Below, in pieces: positions 5,521-7,184 of a stretch of DNA of 7,184 nt (within the stretch, counting starts at the first letter, position 1; each line of letters opens with the position of its first letter). This DNA comes from Streptomycetales bacterium (GTDB lineage: Bacteria > Actinomycetota > Actinomycetes > Prado026). The DNA lies in contig JANYIP010000029.1 of NCBI GenBank assembly GCA_025361995.1, forward strand, positions 1 through 7,184. The letters are read 5' to 3'. Position numbers and translations under genes: made by a program. Below the pieces are notes generated by a model that worked only from the letters and a program-made list of their open reading frames with translations, was not told where the DNA came from and made no database searches.

Positions 5521-6305
5521 CCGGCTCGGACGGCCTGCGGCTCGCCGTCGGCACCTTCACCATCGTGCCGGTCCCGCCGCCGCGGACCGTCGACCGACGG
5601 GTCGCCGGACAGGCGATGCTGTGGTCGCCGTTGCTGGGAGCGGGCCTCGGCGCGCTGGCGGGCGCCCTGTTCGAGGGAGTCCGGGAAGCCACCCACCACT
5701 CGGTGACCGGGACGCTGGTCGCGGCGACGCTCGCGGTCGCCCTGCTGGCCTGGCTCACCCGCGGGCTGCACCTGGACGGGCTCGCCGACACCGCTGACGG
5801 GCTGGGCTCGGGACGCCCGGCCGCTGCTGCGCTGGCGATCATGAAGGCTTCGGACATCGGGCCCTTCGGCGTGCTGGCCCTGCTCGTGCTGCTGGTCCAG
5901 ACCAGCGCGGTCGCCGAGTCGATCAGCCGAGGGACCGGGTAGCTCCGCCTGGTCGTCGCCGGCACCACCGGACGGCTCGCGGCCTGCTGGGGCTGCAGCG
6001 TGCGCGTCCCGCCCGCCCGGCCCGACGGGCTGGGAGCGACGGTGGCCCAGAGCGTGCGGATCCGTACGTTCGGCCTGCTGACGGTCGTCGCCGCCGGCGC
6101 GGCCGCGGGCGTCAGCCGGCTGGACGACGACCACAGCTGGTGGCTGGCAGCCCGGTGCGTCGTCGCTGTCGTCGTCGGGGTCGCATGCTCGGGGCTGCTC
6201 CTGGAGCGCTGCGTACGCCGGTTGGGCGGGGTGACGGGGGACGTCCTCGGCGCGCTGGTCGAGTGCGCCACGACTGCGGCCCTGCTCTGCTTCGCCCTTC
6301 TCTGA
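5517..6305 (+). pseudogene. cobS: Adenosylcobinamide-GDP ribazoletransferase with internal amber stop
   Basis: CobS is an integral membrane enzyme that joins adenosylcobinamide-GDP to alpha-ribazole (phosphate), completing the cobalamin nucleotide loop. The frame opens at a GTG overlapping the cobT stop, with GTFTIVPVPPP (about 12-22), AMLWSPLLGAGLGALAG, the hallmark HLDGLADTADGLGSG (His85 on) and AIMKASDIGPFGVLALL. It then meets TAG at 5940-5942 (codon 142). With no frame change, recognisable CobS continues as LRLVVAGTTGRLAACWGC, ARPDGLGATVA, membrane helices and the C-terminal RRLGGVTGDVLGALVE motif, ending at TGA 6303-6305. Total length with the stop read through is 262 codons, normal for the family. 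TAG is one base from TGG, and Trp would suit this position. TAG serves as an ordinary terminator in neighbouring genes, so codon reassignment is unlikely. It is either a true nonsense mutation or a sequence error. Confidence 0.88.
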
Positions 6306-6359
6306 TCCCCCATCGGCGAGGATCGCAGTGGGAAGCGGAGCGGCGCCGGGAGGCAGCAG

Positions 6360-6914
6360 ATGTGGAACGACCTGATGAGCATGGGCATACCGGTGATGGA
6401 GAAGGTGCTGCGCACCGTCGCGGTCTACCTGGCGATCGCCGTGCTGCTGCGCCTGTTCGGCCGCCGGGACCTCGCCCAGTTCACGACGTTCGACCTGGTC
6501 GTGGTGCTGCTGCTGTCCAACGTGGTCCAGAACGCCATCATCGGGCCGGACAACTCGCTCCTGGGCGGCCTGCTCGGCGCCGTCGTCCTGATCGCCGCCA
6601 ACGCGGTGCTGGTCCGGATCGGGACGAGCAGTGACTTCACCGAGCGCATCTTCGAGGGCCGCCCGACGGTCATCGCCTCGGACGGAGCGTTCCACGAGGC
6701 GCGGCTGCGCCGGCTCGGGCTCCGCCGGCACGATGTGACGGCCTCGCTGCGCTCCCAGGGGGCGATGACCGTCGCCGACGTCTCGAAGGCCGAGCTGATG
6801 CCGTCCGGCACCTTCGTCGTGGAGCTGAAGGACGACGCGCAGCAGGCGACCCGCGCCGACATCCAGCGGCTGCTCGACCGGATCGATGCGCTGGAATCCC
6901 GGCTCGCCTCCTAG
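6360..6914 (+). CDS. DUF421 (YetF-type) membrane protein
   Basis: The 184-residue protein is a DUF421/YetF family membrane protein of unknown biochemical function. Three hydrophobic segments lie at about residues 14-32, 43-60 and 66-86. Between the first and second is the family signature GRRDLAQFTTFDLVVVLLLS (35-54), followed by NVVQNAIIGPDNSL. The cytoplasmic C-terminal domain (about 90-165) has EGRPTVIASDG, a LRRLGLRRHDVTASLRSQG helix and a FVVELKDD strand, and the end is a charged helix. The ATG at 6360 is supported by GGGAGG at 6348-6353 with a 6-base spacer. It begins 54 bases after the cobS stop, so it may share that transcript or have its own promoter in the gap. It converges with the gcvT remnant, with 18 bases between stops. 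It is complete and has no odd features. Confidence 0.9.
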   Translation: MWNDLMSMGIPVMEKVLRTVAVYLAIAVLLRLFGRRDLAQFTTFDLVVVLLLSNVVQNAIIGPDNSLLGGLLGAVVLIAANAVLVRIGTSSDFTERIFEGRPTVIASDGAFHEARLRRLGLRRHDVTASLRSQGAMTVADVSKAELMPSGTFVVELKDDAQQATRADIQRLLDRIDALESRLAS

Positions 6915-6932
6915 CCGTGCCGGCGAGAACCC

Positions 6933-7067
6933 CTAGCCGACAGTTCGTGCGTGATCGGCGACGAAGGGGGGTTTGACGACGCGCATGGCGGAGGTCCGGC
7001 CCCGGACGTCGACCGAGACGACGTCGTCGGCTGCCACCGACCGGTCGAGCAGGGCCAGCCCGATCCC
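6933..7067 (-). CDS. gcvT: Aminomethyltransferase (glycine cleavage T protein), C-terminal fragment
   Basis: This open frame has no start in the window and ends at TAG (6933-6935). The last ~44 residues, from GIGLALLDRSVAADD through VSVDVRGRTSAMRVVKPPFV, match the C-terminal barrel domain of GcvT. That protein passes the methylene carbon of glycine to tetrahydrofolate in the glycine cleavage system. The VDVRGR and V-x-x-PPFV features near the end are typical. Upstream of about 7056-7067 the same frame changes identity to a SecA-like protein, so the true gcvT continuation is missing here. Codon use in this piece (GTC, CTG, GAC, CGG) matches the rest of the window, so I take this part as native. 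A folate-binding YgfZ-type relative is a less likely alternative. Confidence 0.7.
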   Translation of the reverse strand, partial: GIGLALLDRSVAADDVVSVDVRGRTSAMRVVKPPFVADHARTVG

Positions 7068-7184
7068 CTGCCGCAGATGGTCCATATAATAGAGATGCTG
7101 CTTCCAGGCCTCGTCGAGGAAGTGCAGCGTGAGCGAGCGTTCGGCTTCGCGAAATTCGGGCCGATACCGAGTCTCGACTGCGTC
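7056..7184 (-). other. SecA-like coding fragment, probably joined artificially to gcvT
   Basis: Translated on the minus strand from the window edge, this gives about 43 residues including YRPEFREAERSLTLHFLD and then EAWKQHLYYMDHLRQGIGL. That is the SecA helical scaffold region, which has the conserved W-K-x-H-L-x-x-MD-x-LRQGI pattern. SecA is the ATPase motor of protein export. In SecA the next residues should be R-x-x-x-Q-x-DP-like, but instead the frame runs into GcvT sequence. Codons here are far less G/C-ending (TAT TAT, TTT, CAT, GAA, ACT) than anywhere else in the window, which points to a different genome. No known protein joins SecA to GcvT. Confidence 0.7.

Noticed and set aside
5940..5942. 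TAG read as an amino acid (stop codon reassignment) in cobS
   Set aside because: TAG terminates the DUF3043, DUF421 and gcvT genes at their expected ends, so it acts as a normal stop in this genome.
5403..6731. A 442-codon open frame on the minus strand across cobS and the DUF421 gene
   Set aside because: It is antisense to two recognisable gene families, its protein is low-complexity Arg/Gln/Asp/Pro-rich with no domain, and long shadow frames are expected at this G+C content.
6903..6927. CTCGCC...GGCGAG hairpin between the convergent DUF421 and gcvT ends as a bidirectional terminator
   Set aside because: The stem is only 6 bp with a 13-base loop, it overlaps coding sequence, and there is no T-run on either strand.

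Overview
The window is about 70% G+C. It carries a compact set of genes typical of Actinomycetota: a PspA/PspAA pair divergent from a DUF3043 membrane protein, a metallo-beta-lactamase/CobU fusion, CobT, CobS and a DUF421 (YetF-type) membrane protein. Protein style and gene content suggest a Nocardioides-like or other Propionibacteriales genome. That placement is an impression from family resemblance, not a computed result. I see no CRISPR array, insertion sequence, tRNA, rRNA or riboswitch.

Left part (65-1830): pspA and pspAA form a leftward two-gene operon with a 4-bp overlap, probably for envelope-stress protection. A 114-bp divergent gap separates them from the DUF3043 gene. Middle (1841-3065): an intact aldo/keto reductase runs rightward. 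It converges, with a 16-bp gap, on a leftward 69-codon conserved small gene. Cobalamin block (3088-6305): the rightward genes cobU (fused to a PhnP-like hydrolase), cobT and cobS encode the nucleotide-loop assembly steps, which activate cobinamide with GTP, activate the lower base, and join the two. Right part: an intact DUF421 gene (6360-6914) converges on the C-terminal end of a leftward gcvT.

The main result is that two of the three cobalamin genes are broken as read. The MBL-cobU gene has a -1 frame change at about 3195-3207, where a stretch of the hydrolase fold also appears to be missing. The cobS gene has an in-frame TAG at codon 142, after which homologous sequence continues in the same frame to 6305. 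cobT between them looks intact. This is either decay of the end of the cobalamin pathway or sequence error in a draft assembly.

A second anomaly favours caution about the assembly. At the right edge the gcvT tail runs in frame into a piece of a SecA protein with different codon use, joined at a short shared stretch, so the last ~120 bases are probably chimeric. The first ~60 bases are also unlike the rest.

Several genes lack a Shine-Dalgarno sequence. They instead have a TAnnnT -10-like hexamer 6-7 bases before the start codon, as expected for leaderless transcripts. The clearest case is the 22-bp gap between the 69-codon gene and cobU, where two such hexamers overlap symmetrically on opposite strands.
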